Below, piece after piece: positions 12,721 to 27,200 of a stretch of 64,000 bases of DNA; the stretch's first letter is position 1, and each line of letters starts with the position of its first letter. The DNA is from Monarcha castaneiventris obscurior (Eukaryota > Chordata > Aves > Passeriformes > Monarchidae), in assembly GCA_026261815.1 (NCBI GenBank), contig JAMPIT010000510.1, positions 16,030,001-16,094,000 on the forward strand, written 5' to 3'. Both the position numbers and the translations under genes were made by a program. The notes below the pieces were generated by a model. That model was not told where the DNA came from. It was given only the letters and a program-made list of their open reading frames with translations, and ran no database searches.

Positions 12721-15025
12721 TACTAATAATAAGTACTTAGCAAGGTTTTTGCTAATGATACCAGCAAATTAGTGGCTGTCAGAATAACAAACACTGTTCG
12801 TAATATTCATACAGGGGCAGGACACTTACACAAATTCCTAAACATTTTCCTTTGACCTTGCTCCTGAATATTACCTGCTGAAAGATGATAGAACTAGAAA
12901 AAATGAGCAAAAACATATGGTTACATAGAGCTGTGTATGAAGCTGTCTCCTGTTTTACCTTCTGCTGAAACAGTCTCAGGTGACATTAAAAATCAAAGAA
13001 TCTCTCTTAGCTTAAAGAACTGCAAGACATGAGCAGTGGATTGAGTTCATTCCTGGATTTCCATGCCTACTTGGATGGAGTGTTTTTTATTTTCATAGAG
13101 AAGACTTTCAGAACCTATATTTTGAGTTTTGTTAATCTTAAAATATTCAGGGTTTAAAGTTAACGGAAAGGCTGTAATTTAAAATGCTAGTGTTTCTTGA
13201 GTATATGTAGACTCAAACAAAATGGTTAAATATATCAAAAGAATTAGGTTTACAGGCTATAATCCATTACCTCTCAGAGTCATCATCTACCATAGCCAAA
13301 AGCAATTTGTTAATGTCAGAAAAAACCTGGCATTTCTTGTGTAAAAGTGATCATACTGCTCAAACAATAGTAAATGAAGGAAAAAAGACAATGTTTCTTT
13401 CCTTGGTCATTATCAAAGAAACAAAAAGGCTACATAAGATTAATGTGGATCTGCAAGGGACACAGCACACCAGTGGATGCCAAAAGTGGCGTCTCTATAG
13501 GTCTATGAGACAAGACATCACCAGAAATTAAGGAAAACTGGTCCAGTCACAAATGAGTTACATTTTCTGATTCTCTGAGCCTTTGTTTTTTCAGTCTGGA
13601 TTGCTGCAGGACCATTACTTTAGATGTCATTATGACACTGAAAATTCAGGCTGCAAAAGTGATCAAGTGATCTTCATTGTGCTCCCTCTTTTAAGATGTT
13701 CTTTACCGGTCTAATTTTCTTACCTCCATTCCTTTTTGGCTATTCCGCCTCTGATTAAACCTAAATCTTACAGGTGTAAAGGAGAGACATTTCCAATGAA
13801 AAAAACAAAGCCAGTCTCAGAAGATATGATTTTCACATCAGACTCAAATCAGTACTCATAAGTTTTACAAGTTCCTGTGAGCAATTGCAGGCCTTCTATT
13901 CTCACAGAAAGATACAAACTAAATCAAGCCTTAGATTTTGAAGTAGATCATACTTCAGTAAATGTAGGGGGAAGTTTAGGCGTTTTAGCAACCTATTTGT
14001 CAGAATACATATGAGGCCATGTAAGCAAAGGCAATTATTTGTTCTGTTTCCTAAGTCACTTCTTCAGCTAGGGGAGCAAACGCCTTCAGAACAAAAACGT
14101 GAGGGGCTGTCCACTCAAAGATTGGTGCTGGAAGGAAACCACCACCATTTTTGCATTGAAGAGAATGTTACAACTGGTATTTCTTAAAATAAACCTCAAC
14201 CTCTGGGCCTCCTTTAAAATAAAATTTAAAATAAGCTCATTCTGTTTTGCTTAAATAGGTAAACTGCATTTTAAACATCTACCACCGTTCCCACATTGTT
14301 TTGCTCATAGGCTCACTGTTTGGCTAAGCTGAAGAATGGCCATTATCATACCTGACTATTTCAAGGCCTATTGTGGCTCAACTTGGTGTATTTTATAGGG
14401 GATGGTCATCTTCCTTTCATTGCCCCATGCATCATCTTCACTAGACCTCTCCAGGAGCCAAATAAATTCACCATAATGAGAGAAAAGAGTTATTTTTAGT
14501 CTGAAAAGTATTTCTTTTCCTAAATACAATGGATTAGCTTTGCTCCAAATCTATTCTGTGATCTAGCTGAATTTGTTGGAAGGAGAAGAAAATCAAAGAT
14601 TAAATGTATTTGAGCTACTGTAGAGCCATCAGGAAAGATGTTTTTTATGGTCAAAGTGAATAACATCTGGTTTTCCCCTTTTCTTTTTCAGGAATAATAC
14701 TATACTGTAAAGGGACATTGTGAGGTGAAGCAGAGAATTATCATATTGGTAGAAATGTTTTTGCTTTTGATAAATATGGTAGGAAGTCATGTAACATAAT
14801 CAACATTACCCTGTGAACAAAGCTCACAGAACACCTTGCCTAGCTTCAAAGACTTTGTACATTGCAGAAAGCTGTGAAAGACATGAAGACTTTATGATTG
14901 CGGCATATCTCTAAAGAAGAGACAATATTTCATTGATTTAAGGAGTTTGGGGTGGTTTTATTTGTTTGGTTCTTTTGTGGCTTGGTTTCCTCTTTTTTAT
15001 TGTTGTTGATGTTTGTATGTTTTAA

Positions 15026-15052
15026 TTTGGTTTGGTTTGGTTTGGTTTGGTT
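15026..15052 (+). repeat. (TTTGG)n short tandem repeat
   Basis: Five consecutive TTTGG units lie in a T/G-rich neighbourhood (about 14945-15055). A simple microsatellite. Confidence 0.9.
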
Positions 15053-18023
15053 TTTTCATTTCAAACTCTAAGATGGGAATTTGTGCTAAAAAATCTTGTT
15101 TGTTCTTCTGACTGCATCGGTTAGTCTAATAAAAAAAATCTCTTCTGTGAAAATTTTGATGGATATAAATACTGAAGGTTACTGATACATGCATCAAAAC
15201 TACATTTATGCAACTCAATAAATAATTAATACATTGAACTAAGCTGATATAGTACTATTTGCCATTTTTTACCTCTAATTTTAAATATTCAGTACTACAA
15301 TGAATTAAAAAATGCTGATTTGTAACTAAATCTGATATGAATTATCATTTTACAGAAAATAATTGTTCCCATATTACTCATTTTCAGACATGAACACAAT
15401 CTGCTGTATGTCCAAACTACAATCTTTGATTTTGCACTGTTTAAGAATAAACTGTATTCTGAATCAGTCTTTTTTAATCCTTCAAGTATAATTGAAGATC
15501 AAAAAATCTGATAAATAATCTTCTGATGTTAAATTTATTCGCAATGATAAATAAGTGTTGTGCTTCTTCATCTGTTCTGCCAGGAAGTGAGAAAATAAAT
15601 CTGATCTAACCATGAACAATTTGAATTATTTGCATATTTGTAAAACTATTAAACTTAGAGAAATTGATTTATTTGCACAGTGAAAAGGAAATATTTATAT
15701 TCCTTTTAGAAGCATGGATCATTTTTATTCCAGAACATAAGAGTTTTCCATTGAAATCAGCAGTAAAATTTATTGAAAAGACTCATCTTGAGAGAAAAAG
15801 TATTTCTAATGTTACTGCATTGTAAAATGTAAGAAGCCATCATGTTTTAACTAAACTTAAATGTAACTGTGGTACAAAAACAGGTCAAACTCTGAAATCA
15901 GATTGCATGATATTATGGATGCATGAAAATGAGTCTGAGGGGTTAATAATTACATTTGGAAACAAAATAGTTATATGCTGTAATTATAGTGTTAAAATAC
16001 TGACTTCCTTCAAATGTCCATAAAGGAGAAGAAAGCACATGTTTTCAGAAGGTTTTTAAAACATTATTATGTCTAATGTTTTCTAATTTGATTAAGGGTT
16101 TCATTCTGCTAACCTTTCTCATGTTAATCTATTTATTGTAAGGGACTCTTCCAAGACTGAGCCTTTTAGCCTGGCTGAAAGCATTAGCTTACATTTCGCA
16201 GAGCATTATTATCTAATTGTGCATTTATCTGTATTGCTGTTTAATAAGAAAACAATGCACTTTTCCATGCATATATTTGTTTTTGACATTTTTTGTCCTA
16301 TATTTTTAGTCATCATTTTGATGCCTTGTATTAACATTTAAAATGAGAGTACTATAGCTATCTGAAAAATAAATTAGGTGCAAATGGAAATACAGATAAA
16401 TCCAGCTAGAAGCTATGTTCAAGCTATGCAAGACACCGCAAATACTGTGGGTTTTAAAATCATGGCTGTGTAATAGAAGTGAGAGCCTTTCCTGGTTTCA
16501 ATGTGCATGCTCTGATAACATCTCGCTTCTCAGCCTCGGAGGAGGAGCCATCCCATTATTTGCTGCAGTCACAGACCACAATTCCAGGGTATGTTGCCAT
16601 ATGCATCAGTCAGCAAGTACAAGAGCAATCTATCTGACTAGCAGAAGATAATTTCTTTGCAGCAGAATTTAATGTTCTAACATAAAACCAGCTTACAAGA
16701 CAAATTCAGCATTGAATCTGGATGAAACCAACTTCCCACAGATAGGAAAGCATATGAGTCAGTGAAATTCAGAATTAAGACTACTGAATGCACTGAATTC
16801 AGAGCTATCAGGCTATACATTTTAGTTCATAGTATAGAACAGTACCATAGTAATCATATATTGCACTGTGCTAACACAGCACACTGTTTGGAGAATGGAT
16901 CTAAACAAGGCTATACATTTCTTAAAAGCTCTGAAAAAAAATCTCTAACAAATGAAGAAAAGACTAGAAGTGTTTTGCCCACACCACAGTCTGTCTCTTA
17001 CAAGCGCCATTCCAGCCTACGCACCAGCTGTTGAGCTTTTGCCCTTCTGATATATAAGTAAAACATTTCTCATCATTTGTAGGAGAGTGACTCCCTTTCT
17101 TTACAGGTGGTGGCAGAAATAAGAAGTGGGGATGTGCAGAGGCAGAGAGAGGAAGGCCCAAATTCAACTCATTCCTGGTACCTACTATCAGTACTTATAT
17201 CTGATACTGTACCCATTTCATCCTCCAAGTGCTTCTTTCAACAGATTTTCTTCATTAAGTCAACTTTCTTAGGAAGTTTTCTAACTAGAGGCTGAAATGA
17301 GACATCACTTTACTACTACACTCTCAGCCCGCTCCTCTGAGAGGAATTTCTCTCAATGGCTTCTCCTTGAAACAGGTGGGTACCAATACATATGTGCTGG
17401 GTATGTGTGTCACTAAATCTTCCTTCCCCTTCTTTCCCCATCTGTTAACAGATAGGCAGGAAACCAAGAAACTGAACTAAACTTAATGGGACCTTTTTAA
17501 CTGGATTTACACTGAAAGATGAGCCTGTATGTTGTGAAAAAATTATGACAAGCTGTGTGACCTAACTTAACCTCTGTTGATGTGCAAGTGCACCCCTATG
17601 GAGCAGCTGTCCTGCTTTTACATGCCATTTCCTTACATTTCTCTCCAACCTGTTTTGCTAGGACTTTCAGCTCTACTGATTGACTAGGTTCTATGTGAAC
17701 CCTGTCAGCAGGAGACTGCCCTGACTAAATCTTTGTTGTCCAGGGCTGTCAGGAAAAATTAAATGGGATTGAGATAGTGCCAGCTGGTATGGGATGCCAT
17801 CAAAGCAGGAAGCAGGCTGACTCCTGCTCCAGTAGGGTGACCTGAGACAATGTGCAAACCCACACTCCAGCCCTGCTTGCTTTGCCATGTACATACACTC
17901 AGGAATTCCTTTCAGTGTTCTCTGTTCTAAGATTTCCGGTGATAAAAGAGTGATTGAACAAAAGCTGTATCCACCAGGTTTGGGGTGACTGTTTAAAGCT
18001 GTAGGGGAGGAAGAGATTGAATA

Positions 18024-18125
18024 AAGGAAGGAAGGAAGGAAGGAAGGAAGGAAGGAAGGAAGGAAGGAAGGAAGGAAGGAAGGAAGGAAGGAAGGAAGGA
18101 AGGAAGGAAGGAAGGAAGGAAGGAA
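18024..18125 (+). repeat. (AAGG)n / GGAA microsatellite, about 25 units
   Basis: An uninterrupted AAGG tract of 102 bp, without visible interruptions. It forces Pro-Ser-Phe-Leu repeats on the minus strand, so the 166- and 72-codon minus frames across it are artefacts. Tandem GGAA is the core site of ETS-family transcription factors, and long perfect tracts like this are usually length-polymorphic. Confidence 0.98.
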
Positions 18126-18263
18126 AACCAAGCCCTGAACAACAACAAATCTAATGGTAAAGGCAATTGTGTGGGATGCAGAATTCCACAACCAGAGGTT
18201 TGACCGCTCAAGACTCAGTTTGTATCTACTTCTTTCTGGAAAAATTGGAGATAAATCTTCTTC

Positions 18264-18282
18264 TTTTTTTTTTTTTTTTTTT
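18264..18282. repeat. Poly(T) tract
   Basis: A run of about 19 T lies 140 bp right of the GGAA microsatellite. No element body is recognised beside it. Confidence 0.85.
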
Positions 18283-21200
18283 CAACTGGATGAGAAATGG
18301 GAATGTTTTTGAAGTCTTGAAAGTTTTAATGGGCTGAGAAATACAACTGTCTATGTTCAATAATTTGCCCAGCACAGGGCCATTGACATATGAGTATTGT
18401 CTTAGAAAATATCTTCCTGAAACCTTTTAAGGCCATTCCTTTAATTTTAAAGTTGTAAAACCCCTTGGTTTTATCTCCCAACTCTGATGTAAACAGTGCT
18501 TTTAAAGTCAGAACCAGGCCAGTTTGAAACATTTTGTTCTCATAGTCAGGAGGGACTAAATTTAAAAGTGCTAGTAAGCCAACACCTGCTACAAATAAAA
18601 GAGAGGCTCAACTTCATGCTCAAATTCATTTTTCACTGCATATGGGAGATGTGATAAATCTCCAATGGGCTGCTTAACAGTTTCAAGGGGAAAACACAGA
18701 TAAGCAACAATATTAGGAGAAGGCAGTATAATGATATGGAAAGAGCAATTCTTTCAATGGCTTATTGCTGAAGGTCCATCTAAATTTGTAAGCATTTTGA
18801 GAAGGGATTTCTTTCTGCACAGCCTGAATAATTGTAAAAATAAAGAGCCTAAATCTGCTTCAGAAGAAATTGAATGTAGAGAAAGTAAAATCAAGAGGCT
18901 ATAGCAATATGTTTGATCCAGAGACATGGCTGATGAGATCATACTTTTATTTGTACTTCTCAGAAACAGCAAGGGATAATGAATCATTACATGTGTCTTC
19001 TGCCGATGAAATGTGCATTTACTTCTATTGTATGCTCAGAATAAGATTTTAAAGCATTGTGTATGTTTTCCTGTCTTCTCCTTGCAAGAGTGAATGTCTC
19101 ATTGAGAGGACTGACTCCTTGTGTCAGTAATAGGCAAAAAACCATATTTTGCTTTAGATATAATTTGAAACGTCACTGTTAAAAAAAAGATTTTTCCATA
19201 CTCAATTATTTAAGCTTTTCTGTAGTTTATTTTTTCTAACATATTGTTGTATACAGGGCTCCTACAGAGAGTCACAGTCCAAAAAAAGAAAGTCTGAATA
19301 ACAAATCCAGCTGCATGCAATCACACTGCCTTATTATCCTTCTTAGATCCCTCCCCAAAATACTCTTGGCCAATATGTCTGCCAAAATGAGAAAATTTAG
19401 TTAACAGGTTTTCTGTAATCACTTTCATCATAGTGATGCATTAATATTTATTCATTCTTGTATTCTCCATATTAATTTGATTCATCTACCTGTGTTCAGG
19501 AAGCCATACTCCAGTTAACTTTATTACAGGCATGATGGCACAGTGAAATCTCTAGGAGCATAGCAAGGATCCTGGATACATGCCTACACTGCCAATGTAT
19601 GCTGAAATCAATAGTGAACATCATTATTGCTATTGTTTTGAGTGCTAGTTGTATTTAGGTGGACATTGTTATGACAAAATGAAACATAATTGTAAGTTTT
19701 GCTCCACTGTGAATAGAATCTCTGTGTCAGTCTTCAAAATAGAGGTAATCAATTCCTTAGATATCAGTAGAGAATCTAGTTTCGACCTCCAGGAATCACA
19801 ATACTACTGCTACTGCTCTCACTGCTACTACTACATGAAGATGTTTAAAATCTCAAACCCACAATGTAACAAGGAATCAGGAAAGGTAGTAATGTAAATC
19901 CACTCCAAGGGCACCAGGGTGGTGCTATCAGACTGGAGGGAAATGATCAGTACAGCTTTTCATTTTATTAGAGTCTCCTGACAGTAGTTTCAGAAACCCC
20001 TGGAGTTGTCTCTGATGGGGAAGTTTCTGGATGGCATTTGTTTAAGCAGTATTGGAAATAAAATACATTATTTGTTTTACTGCTATTCTAACAATGGCCT
20101 TGATAAGATGCAAATTACACAGTTTGCAGACATAAAAAAGCAAAGCACATGTAGACACATCTGTCCTTTTTCTGCTTCCTTGCTACTTATACTTTGCAGG
20201 CATGTAGTTAATGATCCTGTACCACCAATTTTAAATATATGGCTCTTTCATTGTTAGGAGCTGTTCTTCATCATTATTCTCTTTTGTGGAGGTTGCCAAA
20301 TAAAACAGATATTTGGTTTATAACTGAAGTGCTGAAGTGATACTTAATGTCCTAGAAACGTAGAGTATTCCCCATCATATAAAGGAAAGCCAGACCACGA
20401 CACTCCTATTTCACGTACTAAGTCCAAGAGGGACTTTTTATCTTCGCTATCCTTTTCCGCCAATAATTTTGCTATGGCCTGTTTTTTAGAAGGTTTCTAA
20501 AAGCAGGCTTAGACGCTGTTCCTCAGTTACAGTATATTCACAGATCCCCTCTTATGGAATTTTACCATATTTTCAACCTAATTTAATCAGACACATTTTA
20601 GGTGCATATTTCACAGTGCTATTATAAATAGACAAACGTACTGGCTTCACAGGGTCATTCAGAAGCTTTTGGCATTGGCTCTGGCTGTAATTTTGGTTTA
20701 TGGGAGCTGTCACACAGTTTGGAAAGTTAAACGTTATACTTCTCCTGAATTTTAAATCTCATGGCTATCAATATGAAGGACTAATTCAAATGGAAAAATC
20801 ACCTCTCAGCTACCTGCACAAATATCTGCTTCCACATTCTTCTTTGTAATGCCTGAATTTCAACTTGGATGACAATGACATGCTATCTAAAAATTATTCT
20901 CATGCCTTCTAAAAAGTGTCACTAGAGCTGGCTTACAAAAGCTGCTATATATTTGGGCTTCACTTGTTCCTGTATGGATAAAAAATTCAAACAGATATTT
21001 TGTTTCATCAGATATTGATGACAGTTTTTGTTCTCCCTCATAACAACTGTTTACGTTTAATTGGGAAACCAAGTGATGAAAATACTTTAAAATTTGAAAA
21101 CAGACTTTTTAATACAGAAAGACTGTGACAGCTTTTACCCCAGACTGATAGTAAAAGCAGTTCACATGCTTTCTGTTATTGCCATCCTCCACATGACAGA

Positions 21201-24200
21201 TTCCCTGGCTAGAATACATTTTCCTGTAATGCACTATTGCCTCCTGCTCCTGAGACTTCTATCTTTAGTGAATCATAGAAGCCTGAGTCTGACTGGGGAA
21301 TGCAACCAGAAGGAGAAAGTACTGATAGCAGGAAATCACACTAAAATTTCTATGAAGCATTTCTAAATAGAAATATAAGTTTTCAGTGAGTTTACATGAC
21401 ATTCCTACATGTAGATCTCCAGTTTTTTAATTAAAACTTTTCATGGAAGCGTGTCTGGTTTTAGGAAAAATGCACTTAATCAAAACTCAGTTTCCACTAG
21501 GAAGATGTGGAATTTGCTTGTTCTGGTTTGTTTTTCAACTACAAAATGTAGATGTAGAATTCAAGGAGAAAACAGGGCAGAATTACTCTGAAATCTGCTG
21601 AACTCTGCAGAGTATTTTTGCAGAGGCAGAACAAGCATAAACGATTCTTTTTCACATTTACCTGAATCCCCTTTCCATGGCAACTTATTTCCAACACATT
21701 CTACATCCTCATCTGTGCTCCCACAAATCCTACAGGGCATGAAATCCCTTCTTTAGCTTCTTCACTATTCTAAGAGAGATAGGATCTTGCAGGTTTTTAT
21801 GGTCATAACTTTCAAGTAATCAGAATTAATAAAACCCCCAAGACTTATTTTAAAAGGCCTGCAAGAGATGTTCCATATCAATGCTTTCTACTTCCACAAA
21901 ATTTTATATAAAGACTTTTAAAATGAACTAAGAAACAATGGAATTTAAGGAAGGTATTTTTAGATTCAAAATATACGATCTTCATTGTTCTATTGATTTA
22001 AGGAAACAATTAAGAACACATTTTCACACTGTTTTGCCATTAATTTGAAAATATCAGATTGCTAATTACAAGCCAATATTATGGAATTCAGACTTATTCA
22101 AGTTATGAGTTCACAAGAAGTATTACTCCTCTGCTTTTCTAACTGCAATTCTTACCACTGTTGCTTATTCCTCTGACTGTTAGAACACCGAATTCTTCGT
22201 TAGCTAGTGCAATATAAGCCTAGTCAGTAATGTAATCCTAGATCTACTTCAAGAACATTGTCAGTAAAAAAGACTGTTAATCTCTGTGGTCTTTGTATCA
22301 GACTACAGAAAGAAAGTATGGTATTGTAGATTTTCCTAGAAAAAAAGTAATAGGAAAAAAAAGCTTATTTTAATAAAATTCTTGTATTCAAAAGCTTTTG
22401 AAATACATTCTTTTTATTTCAGGATAGGATGCTAGTTGATTGTACCTGAAAGAGAGGGGGCTAAAATACTCATGACCATCAACACCTGCAACAGAATGAG
22501 CTAAAACCTTCCCAAAAGGGTTGGACAAGACAATTCATACAGAAGGTGGAAAAATGAATGAGGCTTTTGCTGATTCTGAGGAAGTGATTAAGAATATGAA
22601 GATGGAAAGCACTTCGTATGAAAGAAGTTCCAACAGAATTGTTTTTGATTGTAAACAAGGAGAAAGAACCCCCAAACAGCAATTTCCCAAAAACTTGAGA
22701 AAACGGTGAGAGCTCCTGAGGCAGTGTTCTGAAGGACAACACGGTTAAGGTGAGCAAGCAGATTTTGAAGGGAAGTGTTGTGTGAAAAGGGGGAGTTTCC
22801 TTGAACTTTTTATATTTGGTATTTGATCAATCTATCAGTGCCCCCAGGGAGGTCAAGACCCTTACACCCAACCAGTGCCCTGTTATGGGGACCCCACTGA
22901 ACAGCCCAGTGTATCAGAGGGTGGTTTGACTAAACCTCTTCAGGGTCACACACCAACAGCATCCCCACTCTTTGTTGACATATTGCCAGTCTTGTCAATT
23001 TTGGTGTCAGTCTGTTAAAAGAGTCCTAAGGTTGCACAGAAAAGCCTGTTGTGACAAACTCAAGAAAAAATGAAGTACATAATGAAATATATAAAGAATC
23101 ATATAAAATTAAAAGGTGAACAAAAATACATTAGGAAAGGCATAGGTGTCTTGGTAAGGAAGACGAACAAGAGACAAAAAAAGAAAAGTGTAATAGATGA
23201 GAAAGTAAGATATCTGAGGGAAGCATGGATGGATTGTAATTTTGTGTGACTTGGAAAAACAACCAGAAGACATGAACACGTCTTAGAAGGGAAAATGCTG
23301 ATGGGTTATTCCATCTGTTGTGTTCCTTATGGTCAGGATGAGCTGTACCAACTTACTTCGCAAAAATCTGATTCAGAGGAAATATTATTAAAATTGGTAA
23401 AAAAATTCTTTCTGACTTGAGGCTAGCTAAAGCACTTAAACAAACAGCATCACCAGGTCAGCAAATTCAAATAAAAACGGATTTTTAAAAACTAATTAAG
23501 CAATTATTTTGAAGGGAATCATGTGTAGTATATACTTAATTTTCTCTTGCAATATAGGATGAATTGCAGTGCCTGTCGCAGATCTCCCTAGTCCTCCATT
23601 TTTATTGCTATATATATATATTGAGCTTCAACATCAAACTGTTTTTCCCAGCTACAAAATCATGACCTAAATGTCAAATTACCTATGTTGATTCATGCTA
23701 ATGTAATCAGCTAGATAACTGGTGTTGCCTGTGATAAGACATAACATGGGCAGGAAAAAGAACATAATTTTGACTTGGGTTTGATATTAATAAAATGCAA
23801 AATATATACACTTCTCAGTACTACGATTATTTATTCTGTCTGTCTCCTAGTAGGTAAGCATTCATCTCTGAGATCTGAGGAACATTTGTACTCCATATTC
23901 ACAGTACTCGGAATGAAATGAGGACCAGACCTAATTGCATAATAAGAAATAAAATAACCATTGCAGAGATTTAGGATTTGTTCTTTCATTAGTCTTTTCC
24001 TCCCTTGCTGTTTTGTCAACAGCAGAGGGGAACACTGGAGCAGGGAAGAATTTGACACTTCAGCCTTTCACAGAACAAACAAAATCAAGACCAAATGACA
24101 GAGAAGTCCTGAGTAATTTTTGGGGGGTTTTGGGGTTTTTTTATGACTGTTAGGAGAGAATTAGATTTCTAAGTCACTATCTGTGATATTGTGATATACT

Positions 24201-27200
24201 TTTATCACCAATTCAAATATGTGCTCCTGTTGGATGACTGAAAATTTAGGAATAGGATATTTAATGTTATCCACCACAGTAAGATGAAGTCATAATAATT
24301 ATTACCAGCACAGTAAAAACTTCTCTGTTAGTAAGTGACAGGATATAACAAGGTGTGCTTTGTTGATCTCTATTAATGTGCATTGACTTGCCAATAGTTA
24401 CTGAGAGACTTCAGGAGTTGTTTTGTTTGTTTTTTTTCTTTTCTGTGTTTAACTGAAATAGCAGTTTTGATAAGTTATTGAAAGCCTTTTGTTGCTTTTG
24501 TCTGTACTCATGCTGGCTCCTAACTATAACCTTCCAATGTGATTTAAATAATCCACAAAACTTGACACCTGCTGATATCAGGGGAGGATATGCGGGAAAG
24601 GCATTGTGGTTTCCACTGGAAACCTTACAAAGCTCTGTAGTTTTACATGGGAACATAAAATATTACCCTATGTTTTCCTTCGAGTGTTAAGAGTTTTGTG
24701 AAGCCAAAACTCTCAGAGTGAGTCTGAGGAACCAAAGAAAAATTTGAAAATGAAACTTAGGAAGCCACTTACATGAAATTTAGAAAGCCACTTGATGATT
24801 GTCACAGAACTCTGTTAATGACTACTGAAGTTCTCAAAACCTTGGATGGGAATGAATTTCTGCCATTTCATAAGTATTTTCCACTGGTTTCATTAGTGCG
24901 GGAAAGAGGAGCATGGAATTCCAGTTAGTCCAGTATTTTGTGGCTGCACGTGTGATCTGTCTTTTTTCCTTTGGATATGGTCCTACTTTTCCTTCAGGAA
25001 CTCCAGTGAGCAAATTTGGAGATGATTTTTGTTGCAAGGGAATCTTAATCCATTGGCTTCTGTGTCTTCCATCACTAGCAAAGAACCTATTTTGTGAAAA
25101 CTTGAATAACCTAATTTCTGACCATCATATGAATTCTCTTTATCTTTGTGACTGTGTAACACTACTGCAATTCAGGAAAACTTTCCAGTGGGGTGAATAA
25201 AGCAGCCTTTGCCTTCACCGTTCTCTTGGATGAGGAGCACCATCAGTGGTTCCTGGATCACTGCAATTTTTTTCTGGATGATTCATAATTGCCTTCACAA
25301 GAAGAGATTTAGCTTATTCTACCATGGCTGTGCAACTTATTTCATCTTGCAACAGGCCTCTCCACAGCTCACTGAATGCTCTGGAGTATCAGAGGTAGGA
25401 AAAGGACCCTCATATCACGCAAATGTGAAGATCGATTCCTGCTGGTTTATGAAGAGAAAGCAACATTGTTAGAAAAAGAACCAGATGCAGGATGCACTGT
25501 TGTAAAAACTCTCGTCAGTGGAATTCTTCATAGCAGTGGGATGATAGACCTGATTCTTGGTGGGAAATTGTGTTGGAAAATTGCATTTTGCATACCACAA
25601 ATATCTTTGAGGTTCAGTTGGGTGTGAGATTCTTCTTGCCTTACTCAGTCATATATTACTGTTATGTTCTGCTTAATGACTGCTCCTAGCTCCTGTTTTT
25701 AGTACAGGCATCTCTATTTTATTGGTAAGAAATGTTTTTTTCTCACTGACTTCTTGTCCAGAAGCATGAATTTCATTAACATGTGAAAGCAATAATTTTT
25801 TTATGAAAGATAAAACAGCATATTGTGTTGCTTTGTTTTGCTTCCCCCCCCCCAATAAATGAAGGACTTCTTATTCCTCAACTAACATTGTATATTTTGT
25901 TCTGGAGTTTTTCACCAAATATAAAATAAAAATAATAAAAAACCCCCGAGTGTTCAGCAATGTAATCTCTACTTTAAATAAACAGAGGTGATAAGCAAAT
26001 GCCTTCAAAAGTAAAGATGCAAATCATGCTTAAGAAATTAATGCGTTTTCCTTAACTCATTATTTCTATATTTCTTTTAGACTAAAGGTACAGAAGGCCA
26101 AAAAAACAGCTACAGTGTGTTAAGAAGATGTTTTTTTTTCTTCAAAGAGGTATTGAACCATAAATTAGTTTCTGCAGAGATCCTTGCCCCTGGCAATAGC
26201 AAAACATGTAGCCCCACTATTTTGAAAGATACAATGCATTTCCAGAAATCTTTAGTAAAATGGCCACGGAGACTATTTAAATACGGTCCTCAGCAGCAGT
26301 CTTCAGGGCTATAGTTCATTGCAGCACCCTGCCTGTACCAGAATGAAAAGCACTGTGTTTCACCAGTCAGCAGCCTAGAAACAGAGTTAACATACTGGTG
26401 AAACTCATGCTTGGGTCAATTGCAAAAGTACGTTCATTAGGAAACAACCTGATCCACAAAGGGCAGGCCAGTCTTGTGTGTCTAGTATTGCACAAGGGAC
26501 TGCCAGAGAACACTAAACCCTGGGCATATGTTACCTAGAGAGAAACCACGCTCACTGTGATGTCCCCTTCAGGTTTGGTGGATTGCCTTCAAAAATTTCA
26601 TTCTAAATATGTATGGAGTAAATCATGATGCTGTCTCACAACTGCACACAGGCTTAAGTTCATGGATGATGGCCATCTGTATGTAAAAATCTTTGAACAA
26701 AAGGATTCCTTTCTGTGAATGAGTTTCTCAAAAAACAGCACCCAGATCTTATCTCAGCCCGGTAGTTAACAATCTTTCACACACAGAGGCAAGGCCTCTC
26801 TTATTACCGCTACCAGTTCTCCAAATTTTCATCTCAACAAAGTTTTGAAAAGATGAGTGTTAGAAGGAAATAGAACTCAACTCTACAATTCTAAAAAACT
26901 ACAAATTATTTCACTTCAAAAAAATTGACTAGAAAACAAAATAAATTTTATTCCTGAGAGCGTCATTACTGATTACCATTTCATCCTCAAGCAAGCTGCC
27001 TACCTGTCCATCTGAGAGAGAATTTATTTCTATTTCATTAGATATCTTCATCTTTTAAGAAATACCTTTAAGAAGCTTCATTATCTTGGTTTGTAGTCCT
27101 GTTTAATCAAACATTGACCAGAAACTGTAAAGTTTTTAACCATTCTTGGTTTTGTATGGTATCATTGGTTGTTTCTTTTCTTTTTCTCTTTCTCAATATG

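Noticed and set aside
16525..16545. Word similar to the start of U2 snRNA (TCTCGCTTCTCAGCCTC)
   Set aside because: The match stops after about 15 bases with mismatches, and the rest of U2 is absent.
17691..18211. Minus-strand frames of 166 and 72 codons with a repeating Phe-Leu-Pro-Ser pattern
   Set aside because: The repeat is the translated GGAA microsatellite; the flanks show no protein similarity I know.
22521..22740. 62-codon plus frame ending at a GTGAGA word, possibly an exon
   Set aside because: No convincing acceptor lies upstream, the peptide is unknown, and there is no second exon.
24411..25627. Cluster of 70-95-codon frames as a possible gene or retro-element
   Set aside because: Frames lie in different phases with stops between, have no motif, and are also open on the opposite strand.
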